Shown: positions 1 to 10,266, numbered from the stretch's first letter. The stretch is 64,000 bases of DNA from Ottelia alismoides (GCA_037367405.1 JAZKJV010010760.1:326001-390000); one strand, 5' to 3'. Notes: generated from the letters alone by a model not told the origin. Program-made: numbers and translations.

Positions 1-311
1 ATATGGCTCTTATTTAGGCAAGTGAGGTCGTCAATCATCGAATTCATTTGCTCCATGAACAGGGTCAAGGTCTCAAGTGTGGACATCGTGAGAGGTGACT
101 CCAACAGATCAGTCTCAAGTGGATGTGAAGGTGGAAAATATGGAGGTGGTGGTGGATGTGGGTAGAAGTCCGAGGTCTGATACTGTGGCTGAGGCAGATA
201 TGTACAAAAATAAAAAAATGGAGGAGGTTCCTTCTGATAAAATGGAGGTGAACCGGCTGGAGGGTACGAGAGATCTGTAAAGTCCGGATAAAATGTGCTC
301 CAGTCGGCCAT
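1..311 (-). CDS. Partial short Gag-like protein starting MADW (open at window edge)
   Basis: An uninterrupted frame of 103 codons starts at the ATG at 311-309 and continues past position 1. The protein begins MADWSTFYPDF. Residues 15-70 are rich in Pro, Tyr and Phe (runs such as PPPPPYFPP). The end (SPLTMSTLETL, then MEQMNSMIDDL) resembles the Gag-Pol linker seen in U3 (about 25950-26043). The retrotransposon-gag capsid domain that would normally come first is absent. Element C has the same start at 44965, also about 1.2 kb after its PBS. I infer a shortened Gag. It is a TE protein, not a host gene. Confidence 0.6.
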   Translation of the reverse strand, partial: MADWSTFYPDFTDLSYPPAGSPPFYQKEPPPFFYFCTYLPQPQYQTSDFYPHPPPPPYFPPSHPLETDLLESPLTMSTLETLTLFMEQMNSMIDDLTCLNKSH

Positions 312-1152
312 CTCGAATCAAAAGTAAAATGATTTGGGAGAGCACGAAGGTCAAATCAAGAGAGTGAAGAAAAAGACACAAATGCACAGAGGCGATCTAA
401 GATCCACACAAACAATCACAGACAAACACACACAAAACGAACCCTCAATTCACCTACTTAATTCGGTGAAGATCGCAAATGCGGTTTTTTTATCTTATCT
501 GTTTTAAAGTTAGGTGAGAAGTCAAAAAATTGCACAAACACTTAGGGGGAAAACGGGATTTTGGCACTAATCCTTAGTGTGTGCACGAGTAAGTAAAATG
601 AAGACAATGAGGGGATTACTCACCCCAAGATAATGATTTTCTTTTGGGTGATTTTAGTGTCAAGTAATATTAACAGTCCCAATTTTATCGATTATCACTT
701 TTTTAGGATTTTTAATGAGAAATGTACGTGCCTAACGAGGAGTCAATTCCTTTAAGCACCTAGGTGATCAAGATAAGAGGGTGAGGCAGAAAAGCAATGC
801 AAGCGATAAAACGTTGATGAATGCTAAAGTGTAAATGCTCACCTTGCCTCCAGCATTCTACATGCAAGGATGCTCAACAAAATTGAAACCTACCTATATG
901 CAAATGCAAGCCGATGAAATCGCCCTAGGATGAGAAACTGCTATTAGCGGGAAGAATAATGTTTCAAAATTTAACTAAGTCAAACAAGATTATATGTGCA
1001 TGCAAGGGTATTACATGTTTGGCATTAATCTATCATCAAGCATCTCTTACAACTAAGGGCTCAATCACACAAAAGAAATAAACCAAAACTGATAAACAAA
1101 ATAAAAAAAATAAAAAAATGCGATGAAAACACAAGAATATCATGGTGAGCCC

Positions 1153-1172
1153 CCAAGTGTACAAACACTTGG
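1153..1172 (-). other. Leader hairpin, 8-bp perfect stem
   Basis: CCAAGTGT pairs with ACACTTGG around a 4-nt loop. In the element's sense direction it is followed by GGGGGCTCACC. The U2 leader has a hairpin of different sequence at the homologous place (11301-11320), also followed by GGGGACCTCACC, which suggests that the structure rather than the sequence is kept. Confidence 0.55.
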
Positions 1173-1530
1173 AAATTGGGCCCGAGTGTCCAAAGTCCAG
1201 AGCACCTGTATTATTACAATAAATACGGTCTCTCTCTCTCACACTTCAAATTGCACAAATAAATAAATACACAAAAGTACTCAAGAAATTATTGTCTTCT
1301 CAAGTATTCTAAGCCTCCTTTGATGCTAGGCCAGATGCTCACACCGGCTTCACATGGGTGTACATGCACTTCGGGAAGCGCCTCCCTCTATCTGCGGTTC
1401 CTCGCACATAGTTAACAAGAGAGGGTGATTAGACGCGTCAAGCAATTATATCAAATAAAATAAATAAATAAAGCACAAAAATGGATAAATAAATCACAAG
1501 CATAAATAATCCCATTCTAAGCGCTGTTTT

Positions 1531-1548
1531 TCCCTAGCAACAATGCCA
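1531..1548 (-). other. Primer-binding site of LTR A (tRNA-Asp type)
   Basis: On the minus strand it reads TGGCATTGTTGCTAGGGA, two bases from the LTR end. The PBS common in Athila-lineage elements is TGGCGCCGTTGCCGGGGA, complementary to the 3' end of tRNA-Asp. The differences are mostly C-to-T or G-to-A, as expected from decay of methylated cytosines. Confidence 0.75.
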
Positions 1549-1550
1549 TT

Positions 1551-4500
1551 TGTTAAACGAGATTTGGAGAGGGTCTAAAGTAGTCCAGACAAGGTGGGAC
1601 CACAATGTCGCTGAGCGACCGCTCACGAAATGCCTCGATTAATCAACAATTAACCCACAACAATGATCAAACAATGAAAAGCGATGCGGAGTTAAAATTT
1701 ATTATAACTTTACAACAAAGATGTGTATAGGTGCAAGTATGTGTAGAGTGTCAAACACAGGTAACAAGCAAGTAGATCGGGGCAGAAAATGCACAAAAAT
1801 TACTGTGATGTATGTGTCTATAAGTGTGCTCTTTTTGTGGGTTTTTAATTTTTAATATTATATTATTTTATTTTATTTTAATATTTTTATATTTTGATTT
1901 AATTTTCTGATTTTGTATTTTCTTTTATATTTTATATTTTTTATCTTTTCTTTTTTTAAATATAAAATAGGATATATATAAGATATATACAATATAGGTA
2001 AGAGAGAGATAAAATATATATAGGTAAAAATATTAAAAATACAAGAACTAAATTTTCTGGGTTTTATATATTTTTTTTACTATTTTTGTGATTTTCTATT
2101 AATTTTTCTAATTTTTAAATATTTTTAAAGTAAAAAATACCCAAAATAGGGTTTAAAATAAATACCTGAAATTAAATTGGAGATAAGAAATACCAAACAG
2201 AGCCAAAAATTCTCCAAATTAATTTTTATATAAAGATAATAAAATAGAGAAAATTTAGTGACACAAATTATGTTTTTGTGATTTTTTAATGATTTTTTAT
2301 ATTTTTATGAAGGTTTTATGAGTTTTCAATTTTTATGAGTTTTCTTTTGTATTTTTAGTGATTTTTAGTTTGAACTTGTAAAATACTTAAATAACTATAA
2401 AATATAATTATTTTTGGAATTTTTCAAAAGAGGTTTTATAATTTCTTTGTATTTTCTAATGTAAATATGGATGAAAATGCAAGTTTTTGATTTTTTATAA
2501 ATAATAAAAGTACTAAAAAATGTAAAATAAAAATTTTGCATTATAGTTCAATGCTACAGGAAGCTAAGGCTATTTTTGTGGATTTTTTAGAGTTTTATAG
2601 ATGCATGAAATAAATACTAGAAACAAAGAGAAAATACACTCATGATAGGGGTATTTTGTAAATATATGAAAGTATGAGGACCTGAGTGTAAATTTCACAA
2701 AAATATTAAACGTGCTCAAAATGTTATAGGATCAATTATAAATACACAAAGCCCCGAGGGCTTCCTTGCACAATCTCCAAAATTCACGTGTTAGAACACG
2801 TGCACCACTAGTAGGGACTGAAATGCAAATTCACAAAAGCTAAAGGCCCTAGTTGCAAAATATCCAAAAAGATATAACTTCAATAAATAGTTTGTGGACT
2901 GAATTGAAATAATAGAAACCTTAAGGGCTTGGCCACAAAATGTCCCCACACGTGAAGCACCACGTGAGGTGACGTGGCGAGGATTGAAATGTAAATATGC
3001 AAAGGTCAGGGGCCTTTTTATAAATATTACACATAATATATAAATAGTAGATGGATGTTTAAGAACTAATATTTAATTACAAAATTGGCGAGGGTGTAGA
3101 TGCAAAATACCTACGCTTGTGCGGATCGGACGACTGATATCTTCTAATTGCCACGTGTCAGTGCTGGGCACGGAAATACCGCTTCACGATCCTACGGTCG
3201 AGATTAGAAGATCCATGGGAATCTGACGGTTGTGGTTGTCCAGGATCGAACGACAGCTGGGATCCTGGGCAGAGGAAACTAATCCGACGATGTAGACACG
3301 ATCGAGAGGAACAGGGAAGAAGGCCGGCGAGGGCGACCTTCCCCGCCTCCGATCTTCCTCCTCCGCCGCTACGAGAAGCTCAAAATCGCCGCAAGAGCTC
3401 CTGCAGGAACCAAGGCGTCAAAAATCGTCGGGGTACACCGGCATTCTCGCACGAAGGCGGCAGAGCAGGGAAGCTTCAGGACCCACCGACGAGATCCAAA
3501 ACTCGCTCCAGGTGGTCTTCGTGCTTTAGATACCTGCAGAAAATGTTAAGAGGGTCGTGGACAAATTGCCGCGACCCTCCATTAGGCTAAAGAAGGTGAA
3601 AACGATGGGTATCGAAGCTTACTGGAGCAAGCTCCGATGAGGTGGTGGCGAAAGTGGAATCTAGACTAAAAAGCGGAAGGAAATACTCTAGTGAATCCTA
3701 AGACTACAGCGAAATAAAAAATGCAAGAAAACAAGAAGAATTGGGACCTCGATGGCTGGAGAAGCCAGAGATGGGACCTCTATGCCAAGCTCGTCGGAGT
3801 GGGGTGGAGACCGTTGTTCACCCAACCAAACTCCTCCGTGAAGGGGCCGGAGAGGAGCTGTCACTATCCTCGATCCAGGGCACCAAAGGGAGAAGCTAGG
3901 CTAGTGAAAAGAGGTTCAAATTCCAAATGGAAGGAAGTGGGGGTTTTTGAGCAACTGTCAGGGACGGCTCATAGAACGAGGTGTGGCAGACGATGCATCG
4001 ATCCAATCCCCTAGGGAACACAAGGGTGTGAATCCTCGATCAATGGAAGAAAAAGTCAAGAAGAGAGCGGAGCAATTTGGTGAAAGCACAAGCCTTAAAA
4101 AAATCAAGAAGAAGGTGGCGAGACAAGGTCTGACATGGCTACATGATGCGGGTCATAGAGTTGACCCGTGATCAACTCTCGAGCCCTCCTGGTTGGTCCA
4201 CGTGGACCAACCAGGAAAAATACTAGAAAAAATGATTTATAAAATTAATTAAAAAAATAAATGATTTTATTAATTTTAGGTTATTAAATGAAAAATATTT
4301 ATTATTTTTGAGTTATTTTATTATGATTTTATTTGTTTTTTCGAGGTTGGGAATTACAAGTTCCCTTTTAAGGGCTATATATATGTATATTTGTTTATGT
4401 ATTTTAATCTTTTATTTTTATTTTGTATTTTTAATTTTATTAATTAGGTTTATTAATTTATATATTTATAGCTTAAATTTACACACTTAAATATATTATT

Positions 4501-5334
4501 ATTTTATTTTTTGATATGATATATATACTTAAATAAATAACAATATTATCTATGTATGTATACTTATTGGTAATTCATCTATGTATTTTATACAAGTATT
4601 TTATTTTTATGTTTTCTTTAGTGTTTTATTCATGTTTTAATATGCACATATATTATAAATAATATATACAAAATTATAAAAATATAAATATATAACAATA
4701 ATGAATAATAAATAAAATGATTATTTCAATCAATACAAGTATACAATAGGGGTCAAAAACTCAACTTTCACACCGTAACTCCAAAATAGATTATTAAAAT
4801 TTATATACAATTAAAGGTGATTTTGATACATTTCAAGTTTTTATTTGAGAGATAAAGGTATGGGAAGTTGGGATTTTGGAAACTTATTCAGATCATAACT
4901 TTTTAGCTGTACATTATTCTTGTATGAAATAAATTTTGTATTTTTTATATTTAATTATCTACAACTTTCATGTACAAAGTTTCTTTATTTGAAGTATAAA
5001 AGTAGAAATAAAAATAGGTCCTAAAAATGAAGGAAAATGAATAAAAAAGGGAATTTTATTGGTTTTTGGCCCTTATCTCCCCCTACTTTATTCCTTGTCG
5101 ACCTAATCATCGAGATGCCTAGGTCTCGGGGTTTCGGGTCATAAAATATTTACAATATTTTATTCCTTTTCTTTTCTTTATTCTATAATTTTGGCATTAA
5201 AAACAGCTTTTTATACACTATTTACACAATGATGCATGAATGATAAAATGCAAGAATTAAGGGTATTTACACGCATTTACTAGGGTTTTTAAGGAAAAAT
5301 GATAGAACAAAAATGATGAAACGGAGATTCATCA
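1551..5334 (-). repeat. LTR A, full length (3784 bp), Athila-like, subfamily 1
   Basis: On the minus strand the LTR starts TGATGAATC (right end, 5334) and ends TTTAACA (left end, 1551). It has a PBS on its left and a purine tract on its right, so it joins two units. Its ends and middle match the solo LTR 16234-20065 in reverse, including the conserved box near the LTR start (5083-5165) and the sequence at 1600-1760. A GC-rich stretch at about 3120-4215 is probably promoter plus transcribed leader. The short reading frames there (for example 3721-4014) are not kept in other copies. The rest, 1800-3100 and 4220-5080, is AT-rich with no gene. Confidence 0.85.
4158..4215 (-). promoter_or_regulatory. 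Paired palindromes in LTR A: W-box-type and G-box
   Basis: At 4188-4215 there is a perfect 28-bp palindrome whose half is CCTGGTTGGTCCAC, centred on CACGTG (G-box, the bZIP/bHLH core). Just beside it, GAGTTGA at 4158-4164 pairs with TCAACTC at 4172-4178, giving two opposed TTGAC (WRKY W-box) cores. The same pair occurs in the solo LTR and, decayed, in LTR B, so it is a conserved module of the promoter side of the LTR. The transcription factors are inferred from the core motifs only. Confidence 0.6.
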
Positions 5335-5366
5335 CCCCCCTATACTTGCCTTTGCTAGTCCCTCGC
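5335..5366 (-). other. Polypurine tract next to LTR A
   Basis: On the minus strand AAAGGCAAGTATAGGGGGG lies directly before the LTR start TGATGAAT. It is the plus-strand primer site of U2. The AAGTATAGGGGGG part is the same string that ends the hairpins of the array at 7298-7808. Confidence 0.7.
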
Positions 5367-5740
5367 AAACACTTATGCAATAAGTGCAGAAAAGAAAACA
5401 AAGAAAAGAAAAAGAAAAAGAAGAAAGATGGATTAAATTTAATTATTAAACTTGTCTTCACAAAATCAAAGTTTGGAGCATAAGTCGGACCTTCGGAATT
5501 TTAGTGCGGGAGAAACCCTAATGGGAATCAGATTTGAAATCCAACAGCCTTTGAGAATCCCAAAACTCTGCCTAAGTCTCCTCAATAGCCAGGTCAGAAC
5601 ACTCCAACTCATACGCAAACCCTTACGACTATGAATCTGACTCGTATAGTGTAAGTGATAGTGGCTCTCCCCAACTAGAATGACAAAGAGACTGACTTCT
5701 CCAGTATGCCAACCCAACGATTCCACAATCCAATAACTCC

Positions 5741-5890
5741 TTCCTCGAGGAGTGGGGTATTCCCTTCTAAGTTCAAGTAACAACCAGCTCAAGAGGAGGG
5801 GGTGAAGAGAAGAATGGACGGTAGCCAGTGTAGCCACCTATCCTAGGATGCTAGACTAGTGTAGTCATGTCATCTAGTTGTAGGTTCACA
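5741..5890 (-). repeat. Conserved 150-bp block of the 3' region (copy 1 of 5)
   Basis: This block holds a purine-rich strip, ATGGACGGTAGCCAGTGTAG, and a second CTAGTGTAG-type box about 40 bp further on. The other copies are near 15796-15930, 48265-48420 (reversed), 52866-53010 and 57720-57870. By eye it is much better conserved than its flanks, although it has no reading frame. Confidence 0.6.
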
Positions 5891-7297
5891 TGATTTGACT
5901 TTGAAGCTCAAGCCCGCTTATTGACTATACAACATATATACACTCAGGCAGGCATTTTATTTTTATATAGGTCTGCCCACTTTTTGGAGTTTTTTTTGAA
6001 ATACTATTTACAACAACATTTAGATAAGGAGTTTTTCCTCTCGAGGCAGTAGACTATCCCTCTTTTGAAGCATTATTGCAACCCACACTCTCCTGTCTTC
6101 AAAATTCATCATCACTGGACGAGTTTGGGTGCACTTCCCTCCCTAGAGGAGGACAAATGTTTCCACTTGTATACGTCTCATACCGGCAAATCCAACCCCC
6201 TCACCACTCCAACTAAGTTGAGCCATGTGAAAGGTGCATGTGTCCAAGTTAGGTCATTATCAACAAGAGTCGTGCGTGTGCTCCAAAATACTCTACTTAG
6301 GTAGTTAAGAATCCATTTAACCAAGTCTCGTGATCCTCAAAGAATTAACTCAACTAGACCTGAAGTACCTCAATTCCAGCTCCTATAAGGTTCTTGTTAT
6401 TAGGTAGATTTTAAGGTCCAACCAAGCTCCAATCTCTGGATTTTACTTAGACTTGTCAACTATCGAACTCAATCTAAAAAATGCAAATGGCATGCAAATG
6501 CTATGCAAAATGCAGAAAATATTTTTGTGATGGAATTTTTCAAAGATTTTGAACTTTTTATAGATTTTTGAAAAGGATGTTGCATATGCATTTTTTGTAT
6601 TTTAATTTTGCTAATGTTTTTGTGATTTTTACTTTTGCAAATATTTTTGGGATTTTTGAAAACAAAAGATTTTGGTTTCAAAACTAGGTAATAAATATTT
6701 ACACAGGGATGCATCTTATATATTTTAAGAATCTACAAGGGGTAAGTGCTCAATTTTATAGGTATATAAATATTTTAATAAATAATTTTAAGGTGATGTA
6801 TATATTCCTCAAACTTATTTGAAAACTATTTTTCAAACAATTTTTGAAAACTATAGTCCAAAATAATTTTTACAAACAATTTTTACAAACATGTACACAC
6901 ATTTGAAAATCATTTTGCAAAGGTTTGTCAAATAGTATAGATAGATTTTTCAAAAAAATTTTGCAACCATTTTCAAATCATTTGCAAATTGTTTTTCAAA
7001 CATTTTATTTCACAAAAGTAAAATAAATTTAACAAACAAAATATTTTTTACAAAGTTTGAAAATTATTAAACAAAATGTTTTCCAAATAGCTTTCAAAAT
7101 ATTTTTCAAAGGGATTTTCAAACTATTTTCCAAATAATTTGCAAAAAACATTTCACCTGACAAAAAGAATTTGAGGAATAATAACATCTTCTTATTAAGT
7201 GATTTTAATGAATTTAATTAGTATTTTTAGCCATAATTATTAATAAAAATATGAAAGTATGAGTTATGGATAAAGTATATATGGAGTATATATGACC

Positions 7298-7808
7298 CCC
7301 ATACTTAGCTTGAGCAATGTCCTCATAAATCGGAGAGAAAAAGAGAAGACATAACTCGTACTGAATATAGAAAAGTCTAAGGAATAAACGAATGAAGATA
7401 CAAATGAATGATAAGTTGACCGTCCCCCCTTTACTTAGGATTAAATAATCCTAAGTATACCAGACTGTACATAAAGCATGGAGGGTCAAGGGTGGTAATG
7501 AACATATCGTACTTAGATTGTCTCCCCTATACTTAGGGTAAGATATACCTAAGTATAGACAAGAAGAGGAGACAATGGAGAGGATAAAAGAATAGAAGAA
7601 CTCAGGGTGCACCCCCCTATACTTAGGACAGAGTGCGTCCTTAGTATAGAAGACTGAAAAAAAGGGGCGACACCATTTCTGTAGAAAAGAAGATAGAAAA
7701 GGAAAAGAAGAAAGAAGAAAAGAAGAAAAGAGATGAAGATGGAAGAAGATAGAAGAGGACGTATGCATCACTCCTCCTATACTTAGGGTAAGAGAAGCCC
7801 TAAGTATA
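7298..7808 (-). repeat. Hairpin array with G-tract arms (copy 1)
   Basis: Four compact hairpins lie at 7432-7457 (12-bp stem, 2-nt loop), 7527-7558 (11 bp), 7617-7649 (13 bp, one mismatch) and 7778-7808 (11 bp). A larger decayed one lies at 7298-7372. All share the outer stem TATACTTAGG/CCTAAGTATA. In the sense direction the 3' arm continues into a run of G. Inner pairs differ between hairpins (GGATTA/TAATCC, GGAC/GTCC, GGG/CCC) yet stay complementary. Confidence 0.75.
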
Positions 7809-7814
7809 TGCAAC

Positions 7815-7975
7815 AACATGAGTAATGAAACTGAACGAAAAATACTCGGCTCATCCAGATTGTTAGGATTACTCTTCAGATTGTTAGGCAACAACATGAG
7901 TGGTAGTCTCTTTGAACTGTACCTGCTCAGACTTCCTCTTCAGATTGTTAGGATTCGGCTCAATCCGAGGGGGTA
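7815..7975 (-). other. Pol-deletion junction of U2
   Basis: Left of about 7850 the sequence is the 3' region. From about 7920 rightward it matches the Gag C-terminal/linker (TACCTGCTC followed by a CAGATTGTTAGGATTCGG-like stretch, compare 63907-63950). PR, RT, RNase H and IN are all missing. The junction contains an imperfect direct duplication (GCAACAACATGAGT at about 7809 and 7888; TTCAGATTGTTAGG repeated), typical of repair by slippage or microhomology. Confidence 0.6.
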
Positions 7976-8039
7976 TGGAGGCCTTGTCGTTGATTATCTC
8001 CCTCATCTCTTTCCAGAAGTCGTCCATCTCCCATCGGAC

Positions 8040-10266
8040 GGATGCCTACTGGTCTAAAAGTAGGTGGGTGAGATCGTCAAGGGTAGGTTTCTCATAGACG
8101 GGTCCATGAGAATCGGACGGATTTCCTCGCTAGAAATGAGGCTGACTGTGCCGGTACTAGTGAGGGGGAGGCTGAGAATACTGCTGAGGTTGTTGCTGCT
8201 GCCTCCACTGCTGTCCCTGATTGTAGGGACGAGGATCCTGCTGGTAGTGCTGTGATGGCTGGGAGTACTAGGGCTACTGCTGCTACTGGCTGATCTGTCC
8301 ACCCTGAGCTGGAGGTTGTTGCTGGGATGAGGTACCTCCGGTAGATCACCTAAATTCGGGATGATCACACTGAATCTTGGGCTGCTGCCAGTCATACCAA
8401 TTATCGTTGACTTCCATAAACGGCTCCTGCTTGTATGGGGAAGGGGAAAGAACTGCCAGGGGTTGATCCAGCTGATATACCCCATCCAAGTGTCTTGAGG
8501 TGGTGGTGGCTGGGGGTAATGCTGTTGTGGCTGGACCGACTCTGCCTGAATGTGATGTACTTGGCGGTACTGGGCAGATGGATGGGTGGAGTTGTTGCTG
8601 CTAGGATCAACCCGTGACCTTAGATGGGGCTGAGGAGACATTTGTGTTTCCTGGAGACACGTGATCTGGGTCTTCAGGTCACTAAGGGTTCGTTTGGTTG
8701 CAGGGTTGGGCAGGGTTGGGTTGGGTTGGAGTACCCCTGTGAATAGTAAACTGTGAGGAGGATTGGGATGTTTGGAAGGAGGGGTACCCCGGGTTGGGCC
8801 AACCCAACCTTGTCCAACCCTGCAACCAAACAAACCCTAAGCGTCTGCGCCAACTGATCTATCTGAGTGAGGCCCTGGCACTGCTTCTTTTCTTTAATTA
8901 CAATGCGACCCAGCTTCTCGCTGATAATCCCCATGTCAACTTTTAATGAGTCTGCTTATGCTGCTGCTACTGACAAAGTAGAAGGACCTGCATCGACACG
9001 TACTATCCTCTAATAGGACACAGCCTGTGAGAGGGGCTTCCCCTTTGTGTAAACTCAAGTCTGGGATATCACTATGTAATTTCTGCCATCTCCTCATAGA
9101 TGGCCCAAACTTGGTCCTCATCCTTGGCGAAATAGGACCCCCACATGAGGCATTGACAAGCCCCTGCAGCTCAGGTGTCAGCCCACTAAAGAATCTCTGT
9201 ACTAGGTTGGGTGTAGAAATCTCGTGATTTGGACACCGATCGATGAGCTCTCTAAAGCGATCCCAAGCCTCTGAAACTGCTCACTTGGGATTATGGTAAA
9301 ATTGTTGATCATGGATCTAGATGCGTTGATCCAGCCGAGTGGATAGTACTTATTCAAGTACTCGGTCCGGAGCTGCTCCTAGGTGGTGACGTACCTCCTC
9401 AAGTGTTTCAGCCAATAGGCTGCTCTATCAGCCAATGAGAAAGGGAAGACGATCATCTTGATTGTGTCCTCGTCCATGAATATGTCGTGGATAGTACTGC
9501 AGATCATCTCGAACTCCTGGAGATGGAGGTGCGGCTCCTCAGTGGCAAGCCCATGGAATCTGGGCAAAAGCTGAATTGTCTGGGGGCGAAGCTCAAAATC
9601 ACCCAGGATCTCCGGGAGCTGAATCCATCGATGAGTGAGAGTTGCACTAGGGTTGTGCAACTACCTCGTCATGCATGGTGGTCTCTGCCTTTGTTGATCG
9701 TCTGGTCATCTGTCTCCTCCTCCAGCTGCTCCTCTAGCTGTGGGTATCTCTCTACCGGCTGGTGTCTGTGGCTCTCCTCTACCGGCTATCATCTCCGCGA
9801 GCTCTCGTCGCACCTCTACCATAAATGCTCCATGGTCATGAATCTGTCTCTACATGGTCTCCAGGGATGCTAGAAGTGTGTTTTTGATGGCACCCTGATC
9901 ACGAACATATGTGGAACCTTGGGGTTGCTCATCGATGCGTCCCTCACTGTTGGTCATCTCGCGGATCTCTACAAAGGCAAAAGACCCCAACTCAGGTTCC
10001 ACTAAATGAACAAATAGCCGTGCTGGTCTCTGCTCTAGCACCTCAGGACTGGAAGAAGGGTGGTCAAGGGGGAATAGGTTGGTAGCAAACTCAGGTCCAA
10101 AGAGCGGGTTTGGGCTCTCCGAAGTTGCCCAAGATGAGTGGAAAGGAGTGCTCGAGAACGGTGATGTCAAAGGCAGCCTAAGGGACCTACTTCCCATCAT
10201 CATGATGTAGGGATGAATGAGGATGAGATCTGGAATGTGAACAAGATCAGAAATCAAACCCCCCAA
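8040..10266 (-). pseudogene. gag: U2 gag, frameshifted Athila-like Gag pseudogene
   Basis: Gag forms the virus-like particle of the element. The N-terminal part (10266-9850, from MGGLISDLV) ends with a conserved-looking IKNTLLASLETM. The capsid (retrotransposon gag) core follows in 9660-9050: the first frame holds MIVFPFSLADRAAYWLKHL, then frame changes lead to AWDRFRELIDRCPNH and VQRFFSGLTPELQGLV, signatures of this domain. The C-terminal tail (about 8350-8040) is very Gln/Pro/Tyr-rich (such as RQQQQPQQYSQPPPH) and has TAG stops where Gln is expected. A MITE splits the gene at 8686-8837. It is certainly inactive. No zinc knuckle was recognised. Confidence 0.8.
8686..8837. mobile_element. Tourist-like (PIF/Harbinger) MITE, 152 bp, inserted in gag
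   Basis: Terminal inverted repeats start GGGTTCGTTTGGTTGCAGGG on the left and read GGGTTTGTTTGGTTGCAGGG from the right. One mismatch separates the first 24 bases, and weaker pairing continues to about 50 bases. It is flanked by TAA at 8683-8685 and 8838-8840, the 3-bp TWA duplication of PIF/Harbinger elements. It has no coding capacity, so transposase must come from elsewhere. It postdates the gag it interrupts. Confidence 0.85.

Larger units (their letters stand above)
1..1550 (-). mobile_element. U1: leader and start of coding region of an Athila-like unit (cut by left edge)
   Basis: This is the 5' internal part of a minus-strand Ty3/gypsy unit. The PBS (1531-1548) abuts LTR A, and about 1.2 kb of non-coding leader (312-1530) separates it from an open reading frame that runs off the window. 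The leader aligns by eye with the leader of element C (about 43752-44964, plus strand), including the T-rich stretch just before the ATG. It holds a perfect 8-bp hairpin at 1153-1172. No other gene is visible here. Confidence 0.8.
5335..7850 (-). mobile_element. U2 3' non-coding internal region
   Basis: This region lies between the end of coding and the 3' LTR of U2. It is homologous to four others: U3 (15389-16233 plus 20066-21250), element C reversed (46790-48807), U4 (52673-54173) and U5 (57347-59335). It holds a strongly conserved block at about 5741-5890, an AT-rich middle (6480-7200), and a hairpin array (7298-7808). No env-like frame is visible, and the small ORFs are not shared between copies. 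Confidence 0.8.

Noticed and set aside
1531..1548. tRNA gene remnant
   Set aside because: Only the 18-nt complement of a tRNA 3' end is present, at the correct PBS place beside an LTR.
7298..7808. CRISPR-like array
   Set aside because: The repeats are short hairpins with irregular spacing and no unique spacers of constant length, in a plant retroelement.
8054..8833. 259-codon minus-strand frame
   Set aside because: It starts inside the MITE and runs through the Gln-rich Gag tail in the wrong frame. It is a product of the insertion, not a gene.
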